Under the pieces are notes generated by a model. It was not told the origin of the DNA. It saw nothing but the letters and a program-made list of their open reading frames with translations, and searched no databases. A stretch of 64,000 nucleotides of DNA, from the NCBI GenBank assembly GCA_012960755.1, contig DUAT01000041.1, forward strand, positions 231,166 through 295,165. Direction: 5' to 3'. Made by a program: the position numbers and the translations under genes. Shown piece by piece: positions 17,826-27,796 of the stretch; position 1 is the stretch's first letter, and the number at the start of each line of letters is the position of its first letter. The stretch is from Gammaproteobacteria bacterium. Lineage in GTDB: Bacteria > Pseudomonadota > Gammaproteobacteria > Pseudomonadales > Azotimanducaceae_A.

Positions 17826-17854
17826 TTGATATTTAGACTCCGGGCGATAATAAT
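17826..17854 (+). promoter_or_regulatory. Putative promoter of cysD-cysNC
   Basis: TTGATA (17826-17831) and AATAAT (17849-17854) are 17 bp apart. Transcription would start near 17861, just before the in-frame ATG codons at 17868 and 17880. This supports a start there and argues against the open frame being translated from 17703. Confidence 0.45.
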
Positions 17855-17879
17855 CACAAAAAGCGACATGAGGCAGGTA

Positions 17880-19400
17880 ATGACACTACCCAATACAATC
17901 TATGAGAACCGCGCCGGAGATCATGGGGCGATAATACCCTGGGATACGCAGGCAGTTCACGAAGTCTTGCTGGCAGACGCTGCTGCACAGACGTTGAGAA
18001 CAACGGAACGTGCCCTGGAGAGAGAGCACTTCCTGCCGGGGCCACTCAAGGTCTCCGATGTTAGAGATGAACTGGGGCGCGAACCCAAACGACTGGTTCG
18101 CGACAGTCTGGTAGCGGAAGCGAAGCGAAAGCGCATCGTATCGCTGGTGATTCAATTGCATCACAGCAAGCAAGCGGGTCTGGTGTTGTTTGCCAACGAT
18201 GGGCGATTGGGCCGAAGATGGTTGTACCTGAAGTCTGCGGATGACCAGAACGAATTGTTGGAGGCAGTTGATGCCCTGGCTGGTGACAAAAATACTATTG
18301 TCTGGCCCCATGGGCCCGCGACGGCTTTATTCCGAAAGCTCGTTGAAGACAGTGGGCGCCATACATTCCTATTACGATCTGGTGCGAGCCTGAGAATTGC
18401 GACGGTTGCCTATGCAGACAAGATTCCTGATGGCCTTGCCGTGATAAACCTGAAGGACAGTGGTGCAACCTCGGGTACCTCTAAAGTCCTTCGGAAACTT
18501 ACACGAATGTCTCACCTTGATCGTCTTGAGGCTGACAGTATCCACATCATGCGAGAAGTTGCTGCCCAGGCAGAGAGCCCGGTCATGCTTTACTCCGTTG
18601 GCAAAGACTCTTCAGTCATGCTCAACCTGGCAAAGAAAGCATTTTATCCAAGTACTCCTCCTTTTCCCCTGATGCATGTGGATACGCGATGGAAGTTCCA
18701 GGCGATGTACGAATTTCGTGAGAAGGCGGTGTCTGAAAGTGGCATGAAACTTATCGTGCATGTTAATCCCGATGGTGTAGCGAAGAACATCAATCCCTTT
18801 GATCACGGCAGTGCCCTGCATACCGACATCATGAAAACTGAAGGTCTGAAGCAGGCCCTGGAAAAATATCATTTTGATGTCGCCTTCGGTGGTGCCCGTA
18901 GAGACGAAGAAAAAAGCCGGGCCAAAGAAAGGGTTTTTTCGTTTCGCACCAGGGCGCATCGATGGGACCCAAAGAACCAGAGACCAGAACTCTGGGACCT
19001 TTACAACGGTTATAAAAATGAAGGCGAGAGTATTCGTGTATTCCCTCTTTCGAACTGGACTGAACTGGATATCTGGCAGTACATCTATCGTGAAAATATT
19101 CCCATCGTACCCCTGTATTTCGCCGCTGACCGGCCGGTGGTTGAGCGCGACGGTATGTTGTTGTTGGTAGATGATGATCGATTGAAGCTCTTCAAGAATG
19201 AGAAAATAAAAATCAGACGGGTTCGTTTCAGAACCCTGGGTTGCTACCCGTTGACCGGCGCCATTGAATCTGAAGCGTCTGACCTGTCCTCCATTGTGCT
19301 TGAGTTGTTGCAGAGTAGAACCAGCGAGCGGCAGGGGAGAGCCATCGATTCTGATTCATCCGGGTCCATGGAGAAGAAAAAACGCGAAGGCTATTTCTGA
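17880..19400 (+). CDS. cysD: Sulfate adenylyltransferase subunit 2 with an unknown N-terminal domain
   Basis: CysD with CysN makes APS from sulfate and ATP. Residues from [17 protein letters not shown] (ATG at 18507) to the end match E. coli CysD along its full length, including the PP-loop [26 protein letters not shown] and the terminal [12 protein letters not shown]. In front of it the same frame carries about 209 extra residues (start ATG 17880, AGGCAGG upstream; ATG 17868 also possible) that I do not recognise. They include [19 protein letters not shown] and look like an alpha/beta domain. There is no stop between the parts. A separate start at 18507 cannot be excluded, but the upstream frame is open and coding-like. 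The gene overlaps cysNC by 1 bp. Confidence 0.85.
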   Translation: MTLPNTIYENRAGDHGAIIPWDTQAVHEVLLADAAAQTLRTTERALEREHFLPGPLKVSDVRDELGREPKRLVRDSLVAEAKRKRIVSLVIQLHHSKQAGLVLFANDGRLGRRWLYLKSADDQNELLEAVDALAGDKNTIVWPHGPATALFRKLVEDSGRHTFLLRSGASLRIATVAYADKIPDGLAVINLKDSGATSGTSKVLRKLTRMSHLDRLEADSIHIMREVAAQAESPVMLYSVGKDSSVMLNLAKKAFYPSTPPFPLMHVDTRWKFQAMYEFREKAVSESGMKLIVHVNPDGVAKNINPFDHGSALHTDIMKTEGLKQALEKYHFDVAFGGARRDEEKSRAKERVFSFRTRAHRWDPKNQRPELWDLYNGYKNEGESIRVFPLSNWTELDIWQYIYRENIPIVPLYFAADRPVVERDGMLLLVDDDRLKLFKNEKIKIRRVRFRTLGCYPLTGAIESEASDLSSIVLELLQSRTSERQGRAIDSDSSGSMEKKKREGYF

Positions 19401-21271
19401 TGGGCGAATCTCTTCGAGACCGTGTGGATTCCTATATCGAGCAGCAGACCAAATTGGATCTGCTGCGTTTTATTACCTGCGGCAGTGTCGATGACGGCAA
19501 GAGCACCCTAATTGGTCGACTCCTGTTTGAAGCCCAGTTGCTGTATGACGACCAGGTTGTATCCCTGAAAGCCGATTCAGCAAAGCTGGGAACCCAGGGT
19601 GATGAGATTGACTTTGCGTTGCTGGTCGATGGGCTTGCCGCCGAGCGTGAGCAGGGTATTACCATCGATGTGGCGTATCGATTCTTCAGCACCGACCAGA
19701 GGAAATTTATCGTCGCTGATACTCCGGGCCACGAGCAGTACACCCGCAATATGGTCACGGGTGCTTCTACTGCCGATGTCGCTGTGATATTAATCGATGC
19801 GACCCAGGGTTTGCTGACCCAGACTCGCAGACACTCCTTTATCGCCTCGCTGCTGGGTATTCGGCATGTCGTCCTGGCGATAAACAAAATGGACCTGGTG
19901 TCGTTTGATGAGCAGGTGTATACGGATATTGTCAGCGCCTATAACCAGTTTTCGAATAATCTGAAGTTTCAGTCCATCACTGCCATCCCGCTATCCGCGC
20001 TACTGGGTGACAATGTCATTGAACGATCGGGCAATACGCCCTGGTATTCCGGACCCACATTACTGCGACTGCTGGAAACCGTAGAAGTCCGCGAAAGCAA
20101 TGCCAGCGATCCGTTTCGCTTTCCGGTGCAGTGGGTTAATCGACCCAATGCCGACTTCAGGGGCTATTCCGGCACCGTTGTTGCCGGTTCCATCGCCAGG
20201 GGGCAGTCTGTTCGTGTTCTGCCTTCCGCTGAAATTGCGAATGTGAAGGACATTATCCTGGGCGACACAGAGTTCGAAGCCGCAATCGTTGATCAAGCTG
20301 TCACCATTACGCTCGATCGCGATATCGACGTTTCCCGTGGAGATGTTCTGGTGGTTGCGGATTCACCCTGCGAAGTCTCAGACCAGTTTGCGGTCACCAT
20401 GGTGTGGATGGATCAGGAGGAAGGCTTCGTGGGTCGATCTTATTGGCTGTTAATCGGTACGACGCGTGTTGGCGCCACAATTACCGATATCAAATTCAAG
20501 TACAACATTAATACCTTTGAGCAACTGTCCGGCCATTCCATGGCGCTTAACGAAATTGGCGAGCTGACCATTAGCCTGGACAAGGCCATCGCCTTTGAAC
20601 CCTATGCAACCTGCCGATCGATGGGTGCCTTTGTGTTGGTTGATCGTTACCGCTATTCGACCGTGGGTGCGGGCATGATCAATTTCTCGCTGCGTCGTGC
20701 CCAGAATGTGCATCGACAGGCACTGGTTGTGGACAAGAAAGCGCGGGCAGAGCTCAATGGTTATCCCGGCAAGGTATTGTGGTTTACCGGGTTAAGCGGC
20801 TCCGGCAAGTCCACGGTGGCCAACGCCCTGGAGCAGATCCTGCATAAGCGCGGCATTAGAACCTATATCCTCGATGGCGACAATATTCGCCAGGGATTGA
20901 ACAAGGATCTTGGTTTTACCGATGCAGATCGCGTCGAGAACATTCGGCGAATCGCCGAGGTGGCCCGATTAATGGTAGACGCCGGTATGGTAGTACTGAC
21001 GGCTTTTATCTCTCCATTTCGCTCGGAACGGGACATGGCGCGATCACTCCTCGACCCGGGTGAGTTTATCGAAATTTATGTCAATGTTTCGCTGGAGCTT
21101 GCCGAACAGAGAGACCCCAAGGGCTTGTACAAGAAAGCCCGCCGCGGCGAGCTACCGAACTTCACGGGGATCGACAGCGACTACGAGGCACCTGAGAATC
21201 CGGAAATCAATATTCACACCGGGGAGCTGACCGTGGATGAATGCGTCGATGAAATTTTGAAATATCTGTAG
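19400..21271 (+). CDS. cysNC: Bifunctional sulfate adenylyltransferase subunit 1 / adenylylsulfate kinase
   Basis: The 623-residue fusion joins the CysN GTPase to the CysC APS kinase, so sulfate is carried from ATP sulfurylase to PAPS by one protein. The GTPase part has G1 [16 protein letters not shown] and NKMDLVSF, followed by beta-barrel domains. The kinase part (from about residue 450) has Walker [17 protein letters not shown] and [12 protein letters not shown]. The N-terminal sequence repeats the usual [16 protein letters not shown]. The arrangement is the same as Pseudomonas cysD-cysNC. Confidence 0.97.
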   Translation: MGESLRDRVDSYIEQQTKLDLLRFITCGSVDDGKSTLIGRLLFEAQLLYDDQVVSLKADSAKLGTQGDEIDFALLVDGLAAEREQGITIDVAYRFFSTDQRKFIVADTPGHEQYTRNMVTGASTADVAVILIDATQGLLTQTRRHSFIASLLGIRHVVLAINKMDLVSFDEQVYTDIVSAYNQFSNNLKFQSITAIPLSALLGDNVIERSGNTPWYSGPTLLRLLETVEVRESNASDPFRFPVQWVNRPNADFRGYSGTVVAGSIARGQSVRVLPSAEIANVKDIILGDTEFEAAIVDQAVTITLDRDIDVSRGDVLVVADSPCEVSDQFAVTMVWMDQEEGFVGRSYWLLIGTTRVGATITDIKFKYNINTFEQLSGHSMALNEIGELTISLDKAIAFEPYATCRSMGAFVLVDRYRYSTVGAGMINFSLRRAQNVHRQALVVDKKARAELNGYPGKVLWFTGLSGSGKSTVANALEQILHKRGIRTYILDGDNIRQGLNKDLGFTDADRVENIRRIAEVARLMVDAGMVVLTAFISPFRSERDMARSLLDPGEFIEIYVNVSLELAEQRDPKGLYKKARRGELPNFTGIDSDYEAPENPEINIHTGELTVDECVDEILKYL

Positions 21272-21306
21272 CTGATCGACTGGTACTGGCTGATCTTTCG
21301 AGATAG

Positions 21307-21334
21307 TTGTAAGCAACTTGAGTTCTGCTAGAAT
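21307..21334 (+). promoter_or_regulatory. Putative tRNA promoter
   Basis: TTGTAA (21307-21312) and TAGAAT (21329-21334) are 16 bp apart. The tRNA begins 28 bp after the -10 box, and the start-proximal sequence is GC-rich (GCGCTTCGCCCGG), consistent with a stable-RNA promoter. Confidence 0.55.
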
Positions 21335-21362
21335 TGCGCTTCGCCCGGATTGGCACCTCCAC

Positions 21363-21439
21363 GGGCCTGTAGCTCAGTTGGTTAGAGCAGTGGACTCATA
21401 ATCCATTGGTCGAAGGTTCGAGTCCTTCCAGGCCCACCA
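21363..21439 (+). tRNA. tRNA with CAT anticodon, probably tRNA-Ile2 (lysidine) rather than elongator Met
   Basis: The 77-base gene includes an encoded CCA end. The acceptor stem GGGCCTG pairs with CAGGCCC, the D-arm has AGCTCAGTTGGTTAGAGC, the anticodon loop is CTCATAA and the T-arm is GGTTCGAGTCC. The anticodon CAT can mean elongator Met, or Ile2 after TilS converts C34 to lysidine. The acceptor stem is closer to those of tRNA-Ile genes than to the GGCTACG of E. coli elongator tRNA-Met, so I lean to Ile2. It lies at the left edge of the accessory region. Confidence 0.9.
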
Positions 21440-22007
21440 TGTTTCAAAGGGTTTCAAGGTATTTCCTTAACAATTATCCTCGTCATTCATGGTTGATGCT
21501 GGCAGTTATGATCAATCTAACCACCACTAAAGCGACGATTCCCTAGGTCCATGTATGACCCTGACATAGCCCAACCGTCCAAACCTTACTTTGACTTTTA
21601 ACTGCCACCCTTAGATCGATTGTAATCGATGATCAGTATAGAACTAAACCATATATCAAAACATCAAGTTGGTAACAGGCGAAAAGTTGTCACGATTATC
21701 CGCGTTCATGCAAACAGGACGGTTTGGTTGATTCCGGTATTGTCGGTGCAGATGGGAAGTGCTGTCCAGGATCGATCAGCCAGTAAAAGGGAAAAGAGAA
21801 TCTATGCTGTAACGTGTCTCGCAGGTTTGAAGTTACGTGAGTAATTTTCCTGCTTGTAAGCCATTCGCCGTAGATCGTGTAAGAACTATCGTGATACCAC
21901 CGTGTGAGTATGGCTATTGATCGTTTGTTGTACAGTTGTTGAATTTCTACCAACAGCTATCGAGTGGACATCGGAGACCTAACGGTAAGAACCGGATTAG
22001 TTCAATT
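21440..22007. other. 568 bp without a supported gene
   Basis: Short open frames exist here (for example 21629-21844) but show no recognisable domain, ribosome site or coding pattern. I see no integrase fragment and no second copy of the tRNA 3' end in the part I compared by eye. The stretch probably holds degraded sequence at the edge of the accessory region. Confidence 0.5.
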
Positions 22008-23367
22008 CTACAGTTCGATACTGCTCCACCTCTCTCGCTTCCAAACGTACGCAAACAGCAATGCGGAAATTGCTGTGGAAGCGAAGAAAATCCCCATAGC
22101 TTCGTTGAGGCCGTAACCCATAAACACCGAAACAGCGATGAGCGGTAACAGTAAAAGCCATTGTGGAAGCAGAGTCAGTTGCATTGCAGCTTTTGTCGCA
22201 CCAGTGCCTATCAGCGCAGAACCAAGCACCTTGGCGTATCCATCAAGAACGTGAGCAAACACGGCTAACTGTAGAGGGAGAGTCGCTATCGCCAATGTGA
22301 CTTCATCCACTATGAATAGGCCCAAAATTTTCTGCGGGAAAAACGCAATGATGAGACCAAAACTCATCAACACAATCAAGCCTACGTTTGACAGTTGCCA
22401 ACCCCAACTCTTTGCGTCGCTGATGTCTTTTCGCCCCAACGCTTCACCAACGAGAGTTGTGGCCGCTCCGCCAATTCCGATGTGTGGCATGTACGCAAAT
22501 AAGCAGATGCTAATAACGACATGGAACGCTGCGAGTTCACTCGTCCCAATCTGACCGATCAGCACATACAGCAGCACTACGCCCGCGGAAAAAAGAGCCT
22601 GACGCAAGCTCTCGGGATAGGAAACCTTCACCATCGTTTTGATTTGTTCTATTTGCGGTAGTCCGTGCAGAAATCCGTTTTTTACCGCGAACTTCAAAGC
22701 AAACCCGACGTTGATCAGCAAACCCAACAAGACTGCTAGTGTGCTTCCCAATCCAGCACCAGCGACCCCCATTCGGGCCGCACCAAAGTTGCCGAATATA
22801 AACGTGTAGTTAAACAGGATGTTGGCCAGAGACAGGGTGACAATCGATACCATTGACCACTTAGCCAAACTCACGCCAATCCAATAAGAGCGGAAAGCGA
22901 CGTTGATGCCTATAAAGAGCAGAGACGGTATTCGTGTCGATAGGTAGGCCAAGCCTTCCTCGACCACCAAAGGATCATCGTTGATAACACCGAATATTAG
23001 AGGCATCGAGTGCGATCAGAATTACCCCAACAAAAGCGGCTAGCAGGATACCCGCATTCAGCACCTTCCCGGTCAACTCGAGACGATCTTCCCCAACCCT
23101 TCTTGCGACCGTTGCCTGTACACCAGCCGCTAAACCAAGAGCAACCGTCAATAGTAGGAAAAAGAGTTGCCCACCGATTCCAACGCCACCCAGAGCCGGA
23201 TCGCCAAGCTGGCCGACCATCAAGGTGTCGACAAAAGTCATCAAGTTAGTTGCGAGGGTGCCTGCGACAATAGGCAATGCGAGGTCAGAAATTCTAAGAA
23301 GTCGAGACTTCTCAATAACAATGTTTGTATGCCAGGGTGGTCGGCTTTCGTAATTTAGCGTCGTCAA
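22008..23367 (-). pseudogene. MATE-family efflux transporter, frameshifted
   Basis: Two overlapping frames together make one MATE protein of about 450 residues. The 5' part (23367 down to about 23000) has RISDLALPIVAGTLATNLMTFVDTLMVG. The 3' part (about 23006 down to 22008) continues with LIFGVINDDPLVVEEG and eight or more membrane helices. The frames join cleanly near GCACTCGATGCC at about 23005 if one base is removed or two are added. MATE proteins export organic cations or metabolites with Na+ or H+. Either a true frameshift or a sequencing error would explain it. Confidence 0.85.
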
Positions 23368-23826
23368 GCCAAATTCCTCAGAAAGTAGACGGCTATCTTA
23401 TATGGCGAACAACCATCTGTCTGCTGTGGGTTCGAAGCGCCCGGTCTGAGTGGAATCTGCTGAACCTGATGGATGTTGCTAACCACTCCGCAACGGCGCA
23501 ATGATTGCGTGAAATGTTTACCAGGTAAATGGGAGCTGTTGCGAGAATCAGGTTCCTTTTCTTATCAAAATTACATACTGCTGTATTAATATGCAGTAAC
23601 TTCAAGTTATTGATCTTAAAAAGTATAAGGAGTTATGAAAGGCTGGTTTCTTATGCTTGCTAACGAGAAATAGAAACATACATCGCCAGGTTATACGGCA
23701 TCTAGCGATCACAGTCGTTGTTCATCTACATGAACACCATGTTGCACAGCTTAAAATTCAAAAAACAGTCTTGATCAACTATCGCATGAATTGGTATCGC
23801 CAATTAACTTCATAGACTTCATCGCA
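23368..23826. other. 459 bp without a supported gene
   Basis: This AT-richer stretch separates the MATE pseudogene from the DUF1501 gene. An open frame at 23393-23605 on the minus strand has no recognisable domain. No clear terminator was found. Confidence 0.45.
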
Positions 23827-25032
23827 CTACCCAAAAATCGGCAAAGTATCGAACTCTCCGTTCAAGACCTCCTTGGAAGCATCCAACTCCAGCCAATCTT
23901 CGATTGCTGTCGCATACACCTGCCTGAAGTCTGTGGTGTGTTGCAAATTGTCACCATCTACCAGTTCGGTCAGGCTGGGCTGCTCACCATAGTGTCCACC
24001 ATTGACTTGATTCCCTATCATGAACATGACGTTGGCGCTGCCATGGTCAGTGCCAAGATTGGAATTCTCTGGAACCCGGCGGCCAAACTCGCTGTAAACT
24101 AACAGCGTTACTCTGTCTTCAAGCCCAAGCCTTTCCACATCACGCACGAAGCCGTGAATGCCGTCGCAGGCATAACTGAGTAAACGCCGGTGTAGTGCTG
24201 GTTGTTGAACGTGGGTGTCGAAAGCGTTGTTGCGGAATGCAACATGGTACAGCCTGGTGGGCAAACCATGTGAGATGCAGGCAGCGACCTTCGGCAAATC
24301 CAGCGGTGCGATGCCATAGTCTATGGGTGTCTTGTAGTTGTTCCATGCTTCGCGAACTGATGATGATGATTTGCGCGCACCGAGGGCGACATCATTCAGG
24401 AACTTTCGGGTGGCGTTAGTTGTTTCCGCCTGGCGCGTGTCAATATGGTTAAGCGCTTCCCTGGTTTGAATAAACCCATTGCGTTGGAAGCGGTCTGGGT
24501 CGTCGAAAACAACGGGCGTATGCACACGGCTTTTTACGGCAAGTGATTGAGTATTGCCGATACCGATCAACGTATTGGGAGCAGTGGTGGGGGTCATCGT
24601 ATCTGCGATACGGCCGATCCAGCCAAACTCGTTTCCACTGTTTGGTGCAGCCGTATGCCAATAAGCCATTGAAGTGAAATGTGAATACGAGGGGTTTTCG
24701 TACCCACAGCCATGAATAATCGCGAGGTCGCCAGTGTGCCAGAGTCGTTCAAAACCTAACATGCCAGGGTTAAACCCATAGTGGTCATCCAGTTTGAGCA
24801 GGTCTTGCTCCTTAATTGAAATGTTGGGCCGATGTCGGTAGTAGGCATCGTCAGCGTAGGGTACAACCGAGTTCAAACCATCATTGCCACCGGAAAGCTC
24901 AACCACGACGAGGATGTGGTCGTTATTTGCTGGCTGAGCAGAAACCACATTGCTAAACAGTCCCGGTGCCAGAAATCCTCCGGCGGCCAGGCTGTTCAAT
25001 TCAAGGAACTTTCGACGATTCATGTTTGACAT
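23827..25032 (-). CDS. DUF1501 protein, Tat-exported
   Basis: DUF1501 proteins are sulfatase-like exported proteins of unknown function. The 401-residue protein begins with a twin-arginine signal (NRRKFLELNSLAAGGFLAPGL) and an A-x-A-type cleavage site near VVSAQ. The mature part shows LVVVELSGGNDGLNSVVPY and the C-terminal VYSEFGRRVPEN / GTDHGSANVMF motif with the metal-type D-H. The ATG at 25032 has AGGGA upstream. It lies 18 bp after the DUF1800 gene; the two families are very often paired in genomes and probably act in the same exported system. Confidence 0.9.
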   Translation of the reverse strand: MSNMNRRKFLELNSLAAGGFLAPGLFSNVVSAQPANNDHILVVVELSGGNDGLNSVVPYADDAYYRHRPNISIKEQDLLKLDDHYGFNPGMLGFERLWHTGDLAIIHGCGYENPSYSHFTSMAYWHTAAPNSGNEFGWIGRIADTMTPTTAPNTLIGIGNTQSLAVKSRVHTPVVFDDPDRFQRNGFIQTREALNHIDTRQAETTNATRKFLNDVALGARKSSSSVREAWNNYKTPIDYGIAPLDLPKVAACISHGLPTRLYHVAFRNNAFDTHVQQPALHRRLLSYACDGIHGFVRDVERLGLEDRVTLLVYSEFGRRVPENSNLGTDHGSANVMFMIGNQVNGGHYGEQPSLTELVDGDNLQHTTDFRQVYATAIEDWLELDASKEVLNGEFDTLPIFG

Positions 25033-25050
25033 CAGGAATTCCCTGGTGGG

Positions 25051-26850
25051 TTATCCGAGCTGGTACTCGGGTCGGCTGAGAATGACGTGTAGCAAAATTC
25101 GTAACGGATCCTCAAGGTAGGAGCTCGCTGACTCAATATCTTCGGTACCTAACTCTTCTTCAAACAATTTTGTCAACATCAGCAATGTGTCTTCGGATAG
25201 CGGAACAGAAATGAAGCGTCCAACAAAGTAATCAACCACTGCTCGTGGTGTCGCCAATTCGGCCTGCATGATTTGCCCTGTTAACGTGAGCTGTGCCGTG
25301 TGGCGTGGGATTGGAATAACCTTTTCAATTGCCATTTGCCAGCCCCGATAACTACCGTATCGCGTGTTGAATGCCTCATCACGATCAGCCAGTAAATTAG
25401 AAGCTGCCATCATATCACTCGACGTGTCTTTGCCGGGTGGTTTGGTAGCGCTGGTAATGTCCAACCCTTGCCGGAGCCGTTTATGCACGGTAACGATAGG
25501 TGAGCCGTAGGTGGGGTAGCGATCTGGTGGGATAAATGCGATATCGGGATATACCGTGTCCAGCACAAAATTACCGCGTTCAAACAGCAAGCTGGGTGTG
25601 ACCCAACTGCGACCTTGTGACCATCCGGCCACCGTTGGCGGATGCATCAGGCGTTGGCCCAGGGCTTCTGTTGTCAGGTTGAAATCAGGTACGCCCGGTA
25701 CGCGAGTCAATCCTAGTTTGTGATAGGTTGATATCACGAGCTCAACGGGGCTCTTGATGCGTGTCGCAATGGACTCGTCTGAATAAAAATCTTTTGAGAG
25801 AAAGATCAGCTCCAGAAATGCGGAGATATCGTAGTCACTGGTTTTTAGCTGGCGACTCAGTGAGTGTAATAATGTGTTGCTCATTTCCTCACGAGCAAAA
25901 TATTGATAGATCTTTCTGGCGATGTATTCCGCCGTTTCATCTTGCTCAAGAATAATGTCGATGATATCAACACCGTCAAAATTACCGTGGTGGCCAAGAA
26001 ATTTTTTCTCCGTGTCGTCGTGATCTTCTTCGGAGATATAAAACGATAGGCCAGAGTAGTTCCAGCCTGTAAATGCCCTGGCGGCTTCACGAATATCTTC
26101 TTCGGTATAGTTGCCAACGCCCATGGTGAATAATTCCATAATCTCCCGGGCGAAGTTTTCGTTGGGTGACCCTTTGACGTTAACGCCTGCGTCAAGGAAC
26201 GCTAACATGGCTGGATCTTGTGCTGTTGCAATGAGCAGGCTACGAAAATCACCCAGCCCTTTGGTCTGAAACAAATTGAGTTGTTGCAACATCTTGCGGT
26301 AATCGCGCACCTTGTCTTCATTGGTGGCGAAATGCCCGTGCCAGAATAAGGCCATCTTTTCTTCGAGCGGCCGATTTGAGGTAAGCATCCTGTTAGCCCA
26401 CCAGTAGGTCACCCGGTCTGTCTCCAGGCGGCTGGCTCGCAGCCAATAAAAGAACTCATTCACCACCGGTTGGATAGGCCTGTTGCCGGAAGCTTTAACT
26501 TTAATCCCCAAAGCCTCGCCGTTATCTTTCGCTAGTTGAGTCGTTGCGGGTCGACTGGGTGGAAATGGATCCAGGCCGTCATGGAAAACGCCAGAGTGAA
26601 GGAACTTGGGCAGTGTCTGGCGTGGCAGGCGTTTGAAGTATACCAGCTGTTGAACAGCCTTCTTCGGGCCGAGTTGATACAAGCGATTAATTTCTTCTGG
26701 AGTACCACCGAATCCGGCGCGCTCCAGCAGATGAGCCGCGTGCTGTCGCGACCAGTCCTGCCGTTCTATGGCCGTAAGATCGTCCTGCCAGCTGGCGATA
26801 ACTCCTGGCATGGTCACCAGTAGAACAACAAACATCGACAATCTGTGCAT
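25051..26850 (-). CDS. DUF1800 protein, exported
   Basis: The 599-residue protein begins with a cleavable Sec signal (LSMFVVLLVTMPGVIAS). Family features include the N-terminal HLLERAGFGGTPEEI, YWWANRMLTSNRPLEEKMALFWHGHF, REIMELFTMGVGNYTEEDIREAARAFTGW and RPEYQLG at the end. The molecular function is not known. It is the first gene of a two-gene leftward operon with DUF1501, and both products would be outside the cytoplasm (one by Sec, one by Tat). Confidence 0.9.
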   Translation of the reverse strand: MHRLSMFVVLLVTMPGVIASWQDDLTAIERQDWSRQHAAHLLERAGFGGTPEEINRLYQLGPKKAVQQLVYFKRLPRQTLPKFLHSGVFHDGLDPFPPSRPATTQLAKDNGEALGIKVKASGNRPIQPVVNEFFYWLRASRLETDRVTYWWANRMLTSNRPLEEKMALFWHGHFATNEDKVRDYRKMLQQLNLFQTKGLGDFRSLLIATAQDPAMLAFLDAGVNVKGSPNENFAREIMELFTMGVGNYTEEDIREAARAFTGWNYSGLSFYISEEDHDDTEKKFLGHHGNFDGVDIIDIILEQDETAEYIARKIYQYFAREEMSNTLLHSLSRQLKTSDYDISAFLELIFLSKDFYSDESIATRIKSPVELVISTYHKLGLTRVPGVPDFNLTTEALGQRLMHPPTVAGWSQGRSWVTPSLLFERGNFVLDTVYPDIAFIPPDRYPTYGSPIVTVHKRLRQGLDITSATKPPGKDTSSDMMAASNLLADRDEAFNTRYGSYRGWQMAIEKVIPIPRHTAQLTLTGQIMQAELATPRAVVDYFVGRFISVPLSEDTLLMLTKLFEEELGTEDIESASSYLEDPLRILLHVILSRPEYQLG

Positions 26851-26955
26851 TGGTACTCCGGGCGATTAAGGCGTGAAAGGGCTGCAGTATATCGTAACAA
26901 ACAACGCTATTCTCTTAGACCATTCTCGCGGATACCAGCTGTCACTTGGTTACCG

Positions 26956-27273
26956 CTACTTGCCGCCTGCGATGATCGACACCGGATCGAAATCTGCGGG
27001 CACGTCGATTATGCCCATACTTGCGCTATATTCAGCGTATTTCGCGACCATTTCTGCTAGAAGTTCAGGCTCCAGCTCCCCGAGGTTGTGTAGTTCTGAA
27101 GGATCATTTTTCAGGTCGTACAGCTGCCACTCTCCTGCGCCATCAACACCAGCGCTTTCCAACCATGCACCAAGTCGGAGTGCCTTGTAGTCGCCATGGA
27201 AAATTGCGGAGTTTCCAAAGAGCTCATAGCCCAGCCAATCGTCCGCGCTACGGTGTGTCGTGTATAAGGCTGC
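26956..27273 (-). pseudogene. 3' fragment of a sulfatase gene
   Basis: The frame reads ALYTTHRSADDWLGYELFG, then NSAIFHGDYKALRLG and GEWQLYDLKNDPSELHNL, the typical C-terminal end of a type I arylsulfatase. It begins abruptly at about 27273, next to the broken end of a methyltransferase gene, and has no start codon of its own with family sequence before it. The 5' half of a sulfatase lies at 29866-30612 on the same strand; about 200 residues of the middle are missing between the two. Confidence 0.8.
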
Positions 27274-27275
27274 CA

Positions 27276-27677
27276 GGGTTTGAGCATTTTATAAACCTTG
27301 GCGATTACCTCCTCCCTGTTATCCAGTAAGTGCAGAACACTCAGCGCCAATACCGCTTCAAAGGTTTGATCGGGCGTGTTGAACTCATCGATCGATGATC
27401 TTTTAAAAGTAACATTCTTGACACGTTTTGCGTCAGCCTTGTCCCGGGCGAGCTCAATCATTTTTGATGATATATCAAGAGCCAGAATGTGTTTTACATA
27501 TGGCGCATGGGCGATGGAAGTCCCCCCTGTGCCACAGCCAATCTCCAATACGTTTATGTTCGGCAGGAAATATTCACGGGTGATCTGCAGTTTCTTCTGG
27601 TAAGTCGCTTCGTCAGCGACGGGTTGTTTCGAATAGCGTACGGCAACCCTTTCCCCAAAAAAAAAAGAGTGATTCAT
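27276..27677 (-). pseudogene. Class I SAM-dependent methyltransferase, truncated
   Basis: The protein starts at about ATG 27677 (AGAGAGG upstream) with NHSFFFGERVAVRYSKQPV. It has the SAM-binding motif VLEIGCGTGGTS, LALDISSKMIELARDKA and LALSVLHLLDN. The fold breaks off at KVYKMLKP, where intact relatives continue with GG and the remaining beta strands. The frame then runs out of frame through the sulfatase fragment to a stop at 27111, giving about 55 meaningless residues. The gene is therefore a 5' fragment and unlikely to be active. Confidence 0.8.
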
Positions 27678-27796
27678 CATCATGCCTCTCTGATTTGCCT
27701 GTGTACTCATTGCGGACAGTGTAATTGCGGACATCCATGAGCGCTAGTCGGGTGGTAGCAGACATCCATCGGGACGTACTCCTGAGGAGTCGGTGT

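Noticed and set aside
17703..17879. Upstream extension of the CysD frame
   Set aside because: A promoter-like pair lies inside it (17826-17854) and the residues do not look like a protein domain; the start at 17880 or 17868 fits better.
18612..18959. Minus-strand open frame inside cysD
   Set aside because: It is a shadow of the highly conserved CysD core.
21629..21844. 71-codon open frame after the tRNA
   Set aside because: No ribosome site, no recognisable pattern and overlapping frames on both strands of similar length.
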